Shown here: positions 1 through 5,643 of the stretch, piece by piece | Layout: each line of letters opens with the position of its first letter | How positions within the stretch are numbered: position 1 is the first letter of the stretch | Source: Lachnospiraceae bacterium | GTDB taxonomy: Bacteria; Bacillota; Clostridia; Lachnospirales; Lachnospiraceae | NCBI GenBank assembly: GCA_900771995.1 | Contig: CAAGQC010000027.1 | Span: 1-10,148 of the forward strand | Direction of reading: 5' to 3' | DNA length: 10,148 nucleotides | Made by a program: the position numbers and the translations under genes | Notes under the pieces: generated by a model | What the model was told of the DNA's origin: nothing | Databases searched by the model: none | The model's input: only the letters and a program-made list of their open reading frames with translations

Positions 1-52
1 CCGCCGTAAGTAACCCTGTAATGATCTTCGCTTCCAGATTTCGTTTTTTCAT
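1..52 (-). CDS. 5' fragment of a gene leaving the window, possibly exported protein
   Basis: Only the first 17 codons are present, reading MKKRNLEAKIITGLLTA. A short basic start (KKR) followed by a fairly hydrophobic stretch is what the beginning of a signal peptide or membrane anchor looks like, but too little is visible to name a family. The ATG at 52 is chosen because GGAGAGG lies just upstream with six bases between GGAG and the start. An in-frame ATG at 64 would add four residues (MERV) but has no comparable ribosome binding site. The gene lies 126 bases downstream of the M16C peptidase stop on the same strand, so it could be cotranscribed or have its own promoter; I found no convincing promoter in the gap. 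The coding call rests on the start signal and the open frame only. Confidence 0.45.
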   Translation of the reverse strand, partial: MKKRNLEAKIITGLLTA

Positions 53-67
53 AACCCTCTCCATTCT

Positions 68-106
68 GCGGACGGAATCTTCCGGTGCCCCGGTGTTTCC
101 GTCTGC
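68..106. repeat. Inverted repeat just upstream of the left-edge gene
   Basis: Arms GCGGACGGAA (68-77) and TTCCGTCTGC (97-106) pair over ten positions with one wobble. The CCGG at 82-85 can pair with the CCGG at 90-93 inside the loop. Read on the minus strand, the hairpin ends four bases before the ATG at 64 and 15 before the ATG at 52, so it would form in the leader of that gene. Read on the plus strand, it is followed after seven bases by TTTTT (114-118), which is a poor intrinsic terminator layout, and no plus-strand gene precedes it. The rest of the 65-178 gap is AT-rich and shows nothing else that I can support. Confidence 0.45.
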
Positions 107-178
107 GGCCTGCTTTTTATGTGTTTCACTCCTATAAACGAAATATTCTTGCAAAAGTTCTTTGTTTCATTTTATTTT

Positions 179-3097
179 TTAGAAGAGATTTTCCACTTTC
201 AGGAATCTCTCCTGTTCTTCCTTCACCTTGGAAGCTGTACCTACGACACAGAGCAGATCCTCCTGCATAAAGGCCCGGATATGTGCGGACAATGCCCGGA
301 TATCCTCCTCGGTAGCCGTAAGCAGTTCGTCACGCTCTCTCTGCAGCGCGGCATCGTCCAGTCCCGTCATATAGGCACTTAAGGAATACAGTCCCTTCGC
401 CGCCGGATTCATGGGCACATCCAGATCACTGACGGCACCGATAATATACTGAGTCATGGTGCGCTCATCCGCAGTGAACTCTGCGATGGCATCCGCCGCT
501 TTTTCGTAGATGTCGATGGTCTTGCCCAGATTCGGATCTCTATAGGAGACAAAATAGCTGTCCCCGGATCTGCCGAAGCTGCACATGCAGCCGTAAGCAC
601 CGCCCTTTACCCGGACATTGACCCACAGATATTCATAGCCCATCATGACTTTCAGAACCCGTAAGGCTCCCGTATATTGCAGTCCGCTCTTGCGGAAGTT
701 GCCGGCTCGGCATACATAGTTGACCTGACCGGAGGTTAAGAACCCTTCGTTCTTCCGGGAAATCTCCGGAATATAATGCTCTTTTTCCACGTTTTCCGTA
801 TAAAGGGCTGCTTTGAAGGCCTCCACCGGAGCATCTAAAAGTGCTACTGCCTTCTGCTCTCCGACGAAATCCACCATGAGATTCTCCGGTCGGAAGATCA
901 TTTTTAATAACATCTGTAAGATCTCCACCAGTTCTTCTTTTTTCTCGTCAAAATGTGCTTCCAGATCCGCGGTCAGACGATAGAACGGAATGCCGGAGAT
1001 CTCTTCACTCACGGCTCCGGGAATGCTGCCGTAGGACAGGGCTCTTCCGGCCGCCACGCTGTGTCCGCCGGAGGTCATCTGGGCCTGCATCCGGGACTTG
1101 CCCTCCGCCAGGATCTCATAGAGTCTCTTGGTATCCGCGAAATCACTGGTCATGACGATCTCCCGCATCAGATCGATAGCTTCCGCGATACGGTCATAGA
1201 ACACCTTGGTCTTGAGTTCCAGTGTCAGCGTAAACTGATCCGTATCCTGTAATTTGCCATAGACGTTGTTCACCGCAGCCATGCCGCCGGTGACCAGATT
1301 CATCTCGTTAAACAGATCTCCGTAAGCATAATGCTCCGTGTTCAGCAGTCCCAGGCAGCCTTTTAAAATGCCGATATAGGGGAAATATTTCCCAGGGATC
1401 TGATCCAGCTTGAAGATCAGGCGTAAGTATCCGATGCCGTTGGTAAACAGATCGTGATATAAAAGCGTGGTGTCTCCGATATTCCGCACTTCGTTCACCG
1501 GCAGATTTGCCTCTTTTTTCATATCCTCCCGTTTTAACAGAGGGATCTTCTCCAGATCCTCCTTCGCATCTTCGCTCTCCTGAAACTCGGTCAGCTTCCG
1601 GAAGGTCTCTTTCACATTCTCGATTTTTTCCGGGCTCATGGCAGCTTTTACCTGTGCCATTTTCTCCCGCTGCTTCTCTTCCTGCTCTTCTAACAGTCCC
1701 AGCTTCGGCTGTAAGATCACAACGCTTCGGTGGGTATTGTCCAACAGGTATTTCTGTACTAAGCCCTCGAAGTATCCGGTCTTTACTTCCCTGCGAAGCT
1801 CGGCAAAGGTTCCGTTGGCTTCGATGTGGACGAAGGGCAGTCTGTCATCGTACAGCCAGCTGTCCAGCACCTGTAAACCGTACATGAGTCCCTTGGGATA
1901 GGAACCGAAATCCGCCTCTCTGTATTTGAATTCATAATAATTGATTCCGGCCAGCAGTGCCTTTTCATCGAAGCCTTCCTTTACCAGCTTCTGAAGCACT
2001 TCTTCCGTTACCTGTAAAAATTCCTGTTCCTTTTCTACGGAAGTGTCCTTCGCCACCACACTGAAATAAGGCTGACGGATGCCGTTCTCGTAGATGCTGT
2101 AGACATCCTTGCCCACCCCCCGGTCCACCAGTGCCTGCTTCAGAGGCGCTCCGGGAGCAGAACACAGGGCGTAATCCAGGATCTGGAACGCAATGTAAAG
2201 CTTCGGATCCAGGCTGTCGCCGACGCAGAAATTCTGGGACAGGTAGGTATTTTCCTCCTCGTCCTCTCCCTCGCCGATGGGGCATTCCCTGACGATGCGG
2301 TTCGGAGCGGTGAATGCTGCTTCTTCCGTCACTTCGGAATCCACTTCCAGTGCATCGTAGGCTGACAGATAATGCTCGTCGATAAAGGTCAGTTTCTCCG
2401 CCATATCCATGTTGCCGTAGAGGTAGATGTAGCTGTTGGAAGGATGATAGAACTTCCGGTGGAAATTCAGGAACTCCTCGTAGGTCAGCTCCGGAATCAC
2501 CTCCGGGTCACCGCCGGATTCGCAGCCATAGGTGGTATGGGGATACAGGGAGTTCATGATCTCCCGCTCCAGCACATCGTCCGGAGAGGAAAAAGCACCC
2601 TTCATCTCATTGTAGACCACGCCGTTGACTTTCAGTTCTTCGTTGTCGCCCTCCAGTTCATAATGCCATCCTTCCTGGCGGAAAATGGACTCGTTCTTAT
2701 AAATATTCGGATAAAATACCGCATCCAGATAGACATGCATCAGGTTCTGGAAATCCTTGTCATTGCAGCTGGCCACGGGATATACGGTCTTATCCGGATA
2801 GGTCATGGCATTTAAGAAGGTATTGAGAGACCCTTTCACCAGTTCCACAAAAGGATCCTTCACCGGGAATTCCTTCGAACCGCATAATACGGAATGCTCC
2901 AGAATGTGCGCCACGCCGGTGGAATCCTTCGGTGTGGTACGGAAGCCGATGTAAAACACCTTATTCTCATCATCGTTGGATACCAGTGCCACTTTTGCTC
3001 CGGTCTTCTTGTGACGGCACAGATAAGTCACGCTGTTGATGTCCGGGATCTGCCTTTTTTCTATGATCTCGTATGTGGATAAATCTTCTACTCTCAT
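179..3097 (-). CDS. M16C metallopeptidase (presequence protease-like, insulinase family)
   Basis: This 972-residue protein matches the usual length of M16C peptidases, which are one-chain zinc enzymes of four related domains that close around unstructured peptides and degrade them. The inverted zinc motif HxxEH is H64-I-L-E67-H68, followed by the typical LCGS sequence. The third zinc ligand is probably E164 in VVYNEMKG, 96 residues after H68, which fits the M16C spacing. The inactive C-terminal half retains the R829..GGAY835 signature; the equivalent Arg and Tyr contact substrate in family members. There is no signal peptide or membrane segment, so a cytosolic peptide-degrading role is inferred. 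The ATG at 3097 is preceded by AGGAG at ten bases, and the N-terminus aligns with the family start. It is the last of four minus-strand genes and lies 82 bases after the small gene upstream. No strong terminator follows the stop. All key residues are intact, so an active enzyme is expected. Confidence 0.95.
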   Translation of the reverse strand: MRVEDLSTYEIIEKRQIPDINSVTYLCRHKKTGAKVALVSNDDENKVFYIGFRTTPKDSTGVAHILEHSVLCGSKEFPVKDPFVELVKGSLNTFLNAMTYPDKTVYPVASCNDKDFQNLMHVYLDAVFYPNIYKNESIFRQEGWHYELEGDNEELKVNGVVYNEMKGAFSSPDDVLEREIMNSLYPHTTYGCESGGDPEVIPELTYEEFLNFHRKFYHPSNSYIYLYGNMDMAEKLTFIDEHYLSAYDALEVDSEVTEEAAFTAPNRIVRECPIGEGEDEEENTYLSQNFCVGDSLDPKLYIAFQILDYALCSAPGAPLKQALVDRGVGKDVYSIYENGIRQPYFSVVAKDTSVEKEQEFLQVTEEVLQKLVKEGFDEKALLAGINYYEFKYREADFGSYPKGLMYGLQVLDSWLYDDRLPFVHIEANGTFAELRREVKTGYFEGLVQKYLLDNTHRSVVILQPKLGLLEEQEEKQREKMAQVKAAMSPEKIENVKETFRKLTEFQESEDAKEDLEKIPLLKREDMKKEANLPVNEVRNIGDTTLLYHDLFTNGIGYLRLIFKLDQIPGKYFPYIGILKGCLGLLNTEHYAYGDLFNEMNLVTGGMAAVNNVYGKLQDTDQFTLTLELKTKVFYDRIAEAIDLMREIVMTSDFADTKRLYEILAEGKSRMQAQMTSGGHSVAAGRALSYGSIPGAVSEEISGIPFYRLTADLEAHFDEKKEELVEILQMLLKMIFRPENLMVDFVGEQKAVALLDAPVEAFKAALYTENVEKEHYIPEISRKNEGFLTSGQVNYVCRAGNFRKSGLQYTGALRVLKVMMGYEYLWVNVRVKGGAYGCMCSFGRSGDSYFVSYRDPNLGKTIDIYEKAADAIAEFTADERTMTQYIIGAVSDLDVPMNPAAKGLYSLSAYMTGLDDAALQRERDELLTATEEDIRALSAHIRAFMQEDLLCVVGTASKVKEEQERFLKVENLF

Positions 3098-3118
3098 TTC
3101 TTTACGTCTCCTGTTTTT

Positions 3119-3172
3119 AGCTTAGTCGATTCCTACGTGCTTCGCAGTCGCGTAGGTTTCTGTGGGTAAGCT
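3119..3172. repeat. Intergenic inverted repeat between the small gene and the peptidase gene
   Basis: Inner arms CCTACG (3132-3137) and CGTAGG (3151-3156) pair perfectly. Outer arms AGCTTA (3119-3124) and TAAGCT (3167-3172) also pair perfectly, with unpaired bases between the two stems. The structure starts eight bases after the stop of the minus-strand gene at 3180 and ends about 20 bases before the start of the peptidase gene. On the minus strand it is followed by TAAAAACAGGAG and not by a U tract, so it is not a classical terminator for the cluster. An intercistronic processing or stability hairpin, or a dispersed repeat, is more likely. Confidence 0.55.
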
Positions 3173-3179
3173 TACTCTG

Positions 3180-3605
3180 TCAGAATGCAGCCAGTGCCAG
3201 CTTGCTCATGGAGATTTCCTGGATCACGACGCCTTTTGCCTCTTTTTCTTCCGGCGTCATGGCTGTCAGTTCCCGGATGTTCAGTTCTCTGGTGACATAC
3301 CGCTTTTTGCCTCTGCCAAAGATTCCTTTTTTCTCTTCAATAATATTGATTTTCACCCGGGCTTTGATCCGGTCGTAGATCTTGACCAAAAAGCTGTCCG
3401 GTTTTAAGTAATACAGATGGGTCTCCAGCGTATCCTGGGGATCCACCTCTTTTTCCGCTAAAATATAGCGTTCCACGATCAGGCGGAATTTAAACGCCAC
3501 CTCATCCTGATCCAGCAGCTCCGCGAAAGTATATTTGGCACCTATGTAGACCTTCGCCGTATCCTGCAGGCTGTATTTATAGTTCTCATAAACTGTCTTT
3601 TGCAT
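3180..3605 (-). CDS. Conserved-looking small protein of unknown function
   Basis: The protein has 141 residues from the ATG at 3605 and begins MQKTVYENYK. I do not recognise the family with certainty; a DUF6145-type Lachnospiraceae family comes to mind from memory but is unverified. It is a mixed alpha/beta, soluble-looking protein with no signal peptide, membrane segment or cysteine motif. A basic stretch (IKARVKINIIEEKKGIFGRG) lies around residues 78-97 and could contact nucleic acid or acidic lipid, but this is only inference. Its start lies inside the end of the sigma-like gene, overlapping by 20 bases, so translational coupling is likely. GAGG lies 12 bases upstream of the ATG. A TTG at 3623 would add six residues (MRISTI) but would place GAGG inside the coding region. 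The frame ends at TGA, eight bases before an intergenic hairpin. Confidence 0.8.
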   Translation of the reverse strand: MQKTVYENYKYSLQDTAKVYIGAKYTFAELLDQDEVAFKFRLIVERYILAEKEVDPQDTLETHLYYLKPDSFLVKIYDRIKARVKINIIEEKKGIFGRGKKRYVTRELNIRELTAMTPEEKEAKGVVIQEISMSKLALAAF

Positions 3606-4338
3606 TATTGTCGATATCCTCAATCTTAAAACCGCTCATCCGTACCGCATCCTCGATCATTTTGCGGGACATGCCGGTCTCCTCCATCAGTTCCTCTATG
3701 GTCACCTTGCGGCTCAGTTCCTCCGCCAGTTCTCTGGCCTTGTCCGCTACCTTGTTGACCTTGTCTTCCACGCGCTTGTCGATTTTGGAATTCTCCGTGT
3801 GCTCCGCAATGTAGTCTTCCATGGCATCCATGATCATCTTGCCAAGCATCCCTTCGACTTCCTCCGGCTTCTCCAGACTGCCTAACATGGTCACGCCAAA
3901 GGAAAGCGCAAGATTGCCTTCTCCCACCAGATCCTCCAACAGAACACCCTGTCCGGCGTATAGCTTTGCAATCTCCGCCACATCCGCCAGATGCAGTTCG
4001 ATCAGCCGCTGCTGGGCATCGGTCTCCCCCGCCATGGCGGCAATGGAAAATGCCAGTTTTTCACCGTCCGTACAGGTCGGCAGGGCTGCCACTTCATCCA
4101 GATATTCCTGTAAATAATCTTTTTCTTCCTCTGTCAGAAATTCGTCGGGATCCATGGGCTGTCCGATACCGATTTTATGTTTTAACAGGTAATCAAATAC
4201 CATCTGCAGCTGGTCATTGCTCAGGTCCAGCGCCGCAAACGCTTCCTTTACCTGTTCTTCGCTGATGCAGTTGCCCTGTTCTTTGGCGGTCTTGCGGACC
4301 TGCTCCAGAGTCTGGGCAAATAATACTTCTTTGTTCAT
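3586..4338 (-). CDS. Sigma-70-like protein lacking region 4 (possible RNA polymerase-binding regulator)
   Basis: The product has 250 residues from the ATG at 4338, which has AAAGGAG at nine bases. The frame is open further upstream, but those 33 codons precede the strong ribosome binding site and do not resemble sigma factors. Residues about 11-58 resemble sigma region 1.1. Residues about 68-110 resemble region 1.2, with EEEKDYLQEYLDEV and then a GETDAQQRLIELHLADV run. Residues about 110-145 resemble 2.1-2.2, with IAKLYAGQG..LEDLVGEGNLAL, the core-polymerase-binding helix. Residues about 187-233 look like region 3 (TIEELMEETGMSRKMIEDAV). The aromatic promoter-melting and -10 reading segment (2.3-2.4) is degenerate or absent, and the chain ends without region 4. 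It is therefore unlikely to initiate transcription at standard promoters. It may bind core RNA polymerase or an anti-sigma factor; this is inference. It lies 171 bases downstream of the rhomboid-like gene. Confidence 0.85.
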   Translation of the reverse strand: MNKEVLFAQTLEQVRKTAKEQGNCISEEQVKEAFAALDLSNDQLQMVFDYLLKHKIGIGQPMDPDEFLTEEEKDYLQEYLDEVAALPTCTDGEKLAFSIAAMAGETDAQQRLIELHLADVAEIAKLYAGQGVLLEDLVGEGNLALSFGVTMLGSLEKPEEVEGMLGKMIMDAMEDYIAEHTENSKIDKRVEDKVNKVADKARELAEELSRKVTIEELMEETGMSRKMIEDAVRMSGFKIEDIDNNAKDSL

Positions 4339-4347
4339 ATAAAAATT

Positions 4348-4354
4348 CTCCTTT
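4348..4354 (-). promoter_or_regulatory. Ribosome binding site that fixes the start of the sigma-like gene
   Basis: The minus strand reads AAAGGAG here, nine bases before the ATG at 4338. The reading frame stays open upstream to an ATG at 4437, but that start has no comparable site, and the upstream codons cover a hairpin and look like leader sequence. This supports the 250-residue form over a 283-residue form. Confidence 0.8.
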
Positions 4355-4362
4355 ATAATAAC

Positions 4363-4397
4363 ACACTTTCTCCGTGCTCCCGCACTCTCGAAAGTGT
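4363..4397. repeat. Leader hairpin upstream of the sigma-like gene
   Basis: Outer arms ACACTTTC (4363-4370) and GAAAGTGT (4390-4397) pair perfectly over eight bases. Inside them GTGC (4374-4377) and GCAC (4382-4385) pair around a four-base loop. On the minus strand the structure ends eight bases before the AAAGGAG site of the sigma-like gene, so it would sit in the mRNA just ahead of the ribosome binding site. The following minus-strand bases are only moderately T-rich (GTTATTATA), which makes this a poor terminator. A stability or translation-control role is possible. Confidence 0.5.
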
Positions 4398-4445
4398 ACA
4401 TCCATTCGCAATCCGGACTGTCGTCCTCCGTGCTCATGTCTGTTC

Positions 4446-4508
4446 GATTTGCTAATAGTCTTAACGCATTGCCTGCAAGCAGTCATGCGTTACAGACTAT
4501 TGCAAATC
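4446..4508. repeat. Long inverted repeat with a 23-bp stem after the rhomboid-like gene
   Basis: Three successive arm pairs match exactly: GATTTGC (4446-4452) with GCAAATC (4502-4508), AATAGTCT (4454-4461) with AGACTATT (4494-4501), and TAACGCAT (4462-4469) with ATGCGTTA (4485-4492). Only T4453 and C4493 are bulged. The 15-base loop itself contains CTGC-AA-GCAG. The stem begins one base after the minus-strand stop codon of the rhomboid-like gene. On the minus strand no U tract follows. On the plus strand TTTATTTT follows directly, so it could end antisense transcription entering the cluster. It may also be a palindromic dispersed repeat or an RNase III-type processing site. Confidence 0.75.
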
Positions 4509-4509
4509 T

Positions 4510-5370
4510 TTATTTTACATGCTCATGAGTAAACAGATGATACTGGCAATATTCGTAGTTGCCGTTGCATTTGGAGCAGAAACGGAACTCCAGGTTCGGA
4601 TCATCCTCTTCCGTCCGGCCGCAGACCGCACATTTGTGTCTCGTGACCTTCGCCCGTCCGGCATTGGATTTTTTCTCGAACTGGGCCTTGCGGTGCATCT
4701 GTTTCGGTGAGATACGGCTGCGATGCAGTCGGTAAAAATATAACACAAAATTTAACAAAGATGCCACCACCGCAAACTTGGTGAACAGGTTGCCGGCGAT
4801 CACCGTGTAGATCATCAGGATGGCATCCAGAATACCCATCCACTTTACCTTTACGGGGATCACGAACATCAAAAGCACCTGCATGTCCGGATAGGTTGCC
4901 GCAAACGCCAGGAAGATGGACAGATTGATATAGTAGGTACTGAACGCATAGGATCCGCTGTAGAAGATCACGGATGCCGTCTCCGTTGCCATGCCGCCGG
5001 TGATCAGGTAGGCGGCTCCCATACACAGGAAGCTTCCAGCGATGGTGAACAGCATACCGGAAAAGATATAGACATTATACCGGTAGGTTCCCCAGGTCCG
5101 CTCCAGCGCCGTTCCCAGATTATAATAGAACAACAGCATGATAATGGTAAAAATATCCAGGCTGTCCGGCGGAACGATCACCCAGGTCACCAGCCGCCAG
5201 ATCTGTCCGTGCAGGATCCGGTAGGGATCCAGTGTCAGATAGCCCAGCAGATTGGTTCCGCCCACATTTCCCATCATTTCTATTACATATCCTGCCACAT
5301 AAGACATGATCAGGATCAGTGTCAGATTCGGGATCGCATATTTTCCGAATTTTTTTTCAAATTTACTCAT
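4510..5370 (-). CDS. Rhomboid-like multi-pass membrane protein with C-terminal zinc ribbon, catalytic serine not seen
   Basis: The 286-residue protein has about six hydrophobic segments between residues 12 and 215. Rhomboid-type signatures are visible: GQIWRLVTWVIVPP in the first loop, and LGTALERTWGTYRYNVYIF, which matches the family pattern of a Glu-Arg followed by Gly and Arg-Tyr. The GxSG motif expected in the fourth core helix is absent; that region reads SYAFSTYYINLSIFLAFAATYPD. No helix-6 catalytic His is apparent. This fits a pseudoprotease or derlin-like member that binds membrane proteins without cutting them, which is inference. The cytosolic tail carries C247-x2-C250 and C265-x2-C268, then C275, H278, H282 and H284, forming a probable zinc ribbon with an extra Cys/His tail. 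The ATG at 5370 has only a weak GAGAG-type site about 12 bases upstream. It is the first gene of the leftward cluster, about 50 bases from its predicted transcript start. Confidence 0.85.
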   Translation of the reverse strand: MSKFEKKFGKYAIPNLTLILIMSYVAGYVIEMMGNVGGTNLLGYLTLDPYRILHGQIWRLVTWVIVPPDSLDIFTIIMLLFYYNLGTALERTWGTYRYNVYIFSGMLFTIAGSFLCMGAAYLITGGMATETASVIFYSGSYAFSTYYINLSIFLAFAATYPDMQVLLMFVIPVKVKWMGILDAILMIYTVIAGNLFTKFAVVASLLNFVLYFYRLHRSRISPKQMHRKAQFEKKSNAGRAKVTRHKCAVCGRTEEDDPNLEFRFCSKCNGNYEYCQYHLFTHEHVK

Positions 5371-5427
5371 AAAATCGATTCTCTCTTTCTATAGATACAT
5401 TGATATTTCGTTTTTTCTCTATATGGG

Positions 5428-5456
5428 ATTGTAACATCCGCAGGGAAATAAGTAAA
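5428..5456 (-). promoter_or_regulatory. Predicted sigma-A promoter of the leftward four-gene cluster
   Basis: On the minus strand TTTACT (5451-5456) and TACAAT (5428-5433) are separated by exactly 17 bases, matching the -35 and -10 consensus at four and five of six positions. A TG one base before the -10 box adds an extended -10 element. Transcription should begin near 5421, giving a leader of roughly 50 bases to the ATG at 5370. A second, weaker option is the minus-strand TATAAT at 5547-5552, which has only a poor -35 partner. Confidence 0.65.
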
Positions 5457-5542
5457 CCGCACGTTCTCTTTTTTCAGAGTTTTCCTAAAATTTTTAAGTT
5501 ACTTTTTACAAAACTTTAACAACTTATATCACGCTTTATTCG

Positions 5543-5571
5543 TTGCATTATAGCGCTTTTTGTCGTATAAT
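5543..5571 (+). promoter_or_regulatory. Predicted sigma-A promoter of the activase-like gene
   Basis: A perfect TATAAT (5566-5571) lies 17 bases after TTGCAT (5543-5548), whose TTG matches the most conserved part of the -35 box. Transcription should start near 5578, leaving a leader of about 65 bases. The stretch upstream (5457-5540) is strongly AT-rich with runs of A and T, which could act as an UP-type element for this promoter and for the divergent one. The 273-base gap between the two divergent genes shows no riboswitch-like structure. Confidence 0.65.
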
Positions 5572-5627
5572 GAGACTGTTTTGTTGATGAAAAAATTGCA
5601 TTAAATAAGTAGATTTAGTTTTATTTC

Positions 5628-5634
5628 AGGAAGG
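5628..5634 (+). promoter_or_regulatory. Ribosome binding site deciding the start of the large gene
   Basis: AGGAAGG lies nine bases before the ATG at 5644. It directly abuts an earlier in-frame ATG at 5635, leaving no usable spacing for that codon. The start at 5644, giving MNSQEKYATLGIDIG, is therefore preferred over a three-residue longer form. Confidence 0.75.
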
Positions 5635-5643
5635 ATGTATTAC

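Noticed and set aside
68..118. Plus-strand intrinsic terminator
   Set aside because: The T run is seven bases away from the stem and there is no plus-strand gene upstream of it.
85..382. Two small plus-strand open frames overlapping the end of the peptidase gene
   Set aside because: No ribosome binding site, no recognisable protein features, and overlap with the 3' end of a certain gene.
4355..4362. Internal minus-strand promoter with extended -10 (TATTAT) before the sigma-like gene
   Set aside because: No -35 match at proper spacing, and the implied transcript start would fall in the ribosome binding site.
4339..4437. N-terminal extension of the sigma-like protein from the ATG at 4437
   Set aside because: The added 33 residues are not sigma-like, cover a hairpin, and are upstream of a much better ribosome binding site at 4348-4354.
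5547..5552. Minus-strand TATAAT as the main promoter of the leftward cluster
   Set aside because: The -35 position is poor, and the promoter at 5428-5456 has better boxes, exact spacing and a shorter leader. It is kept only as a weak alternative.
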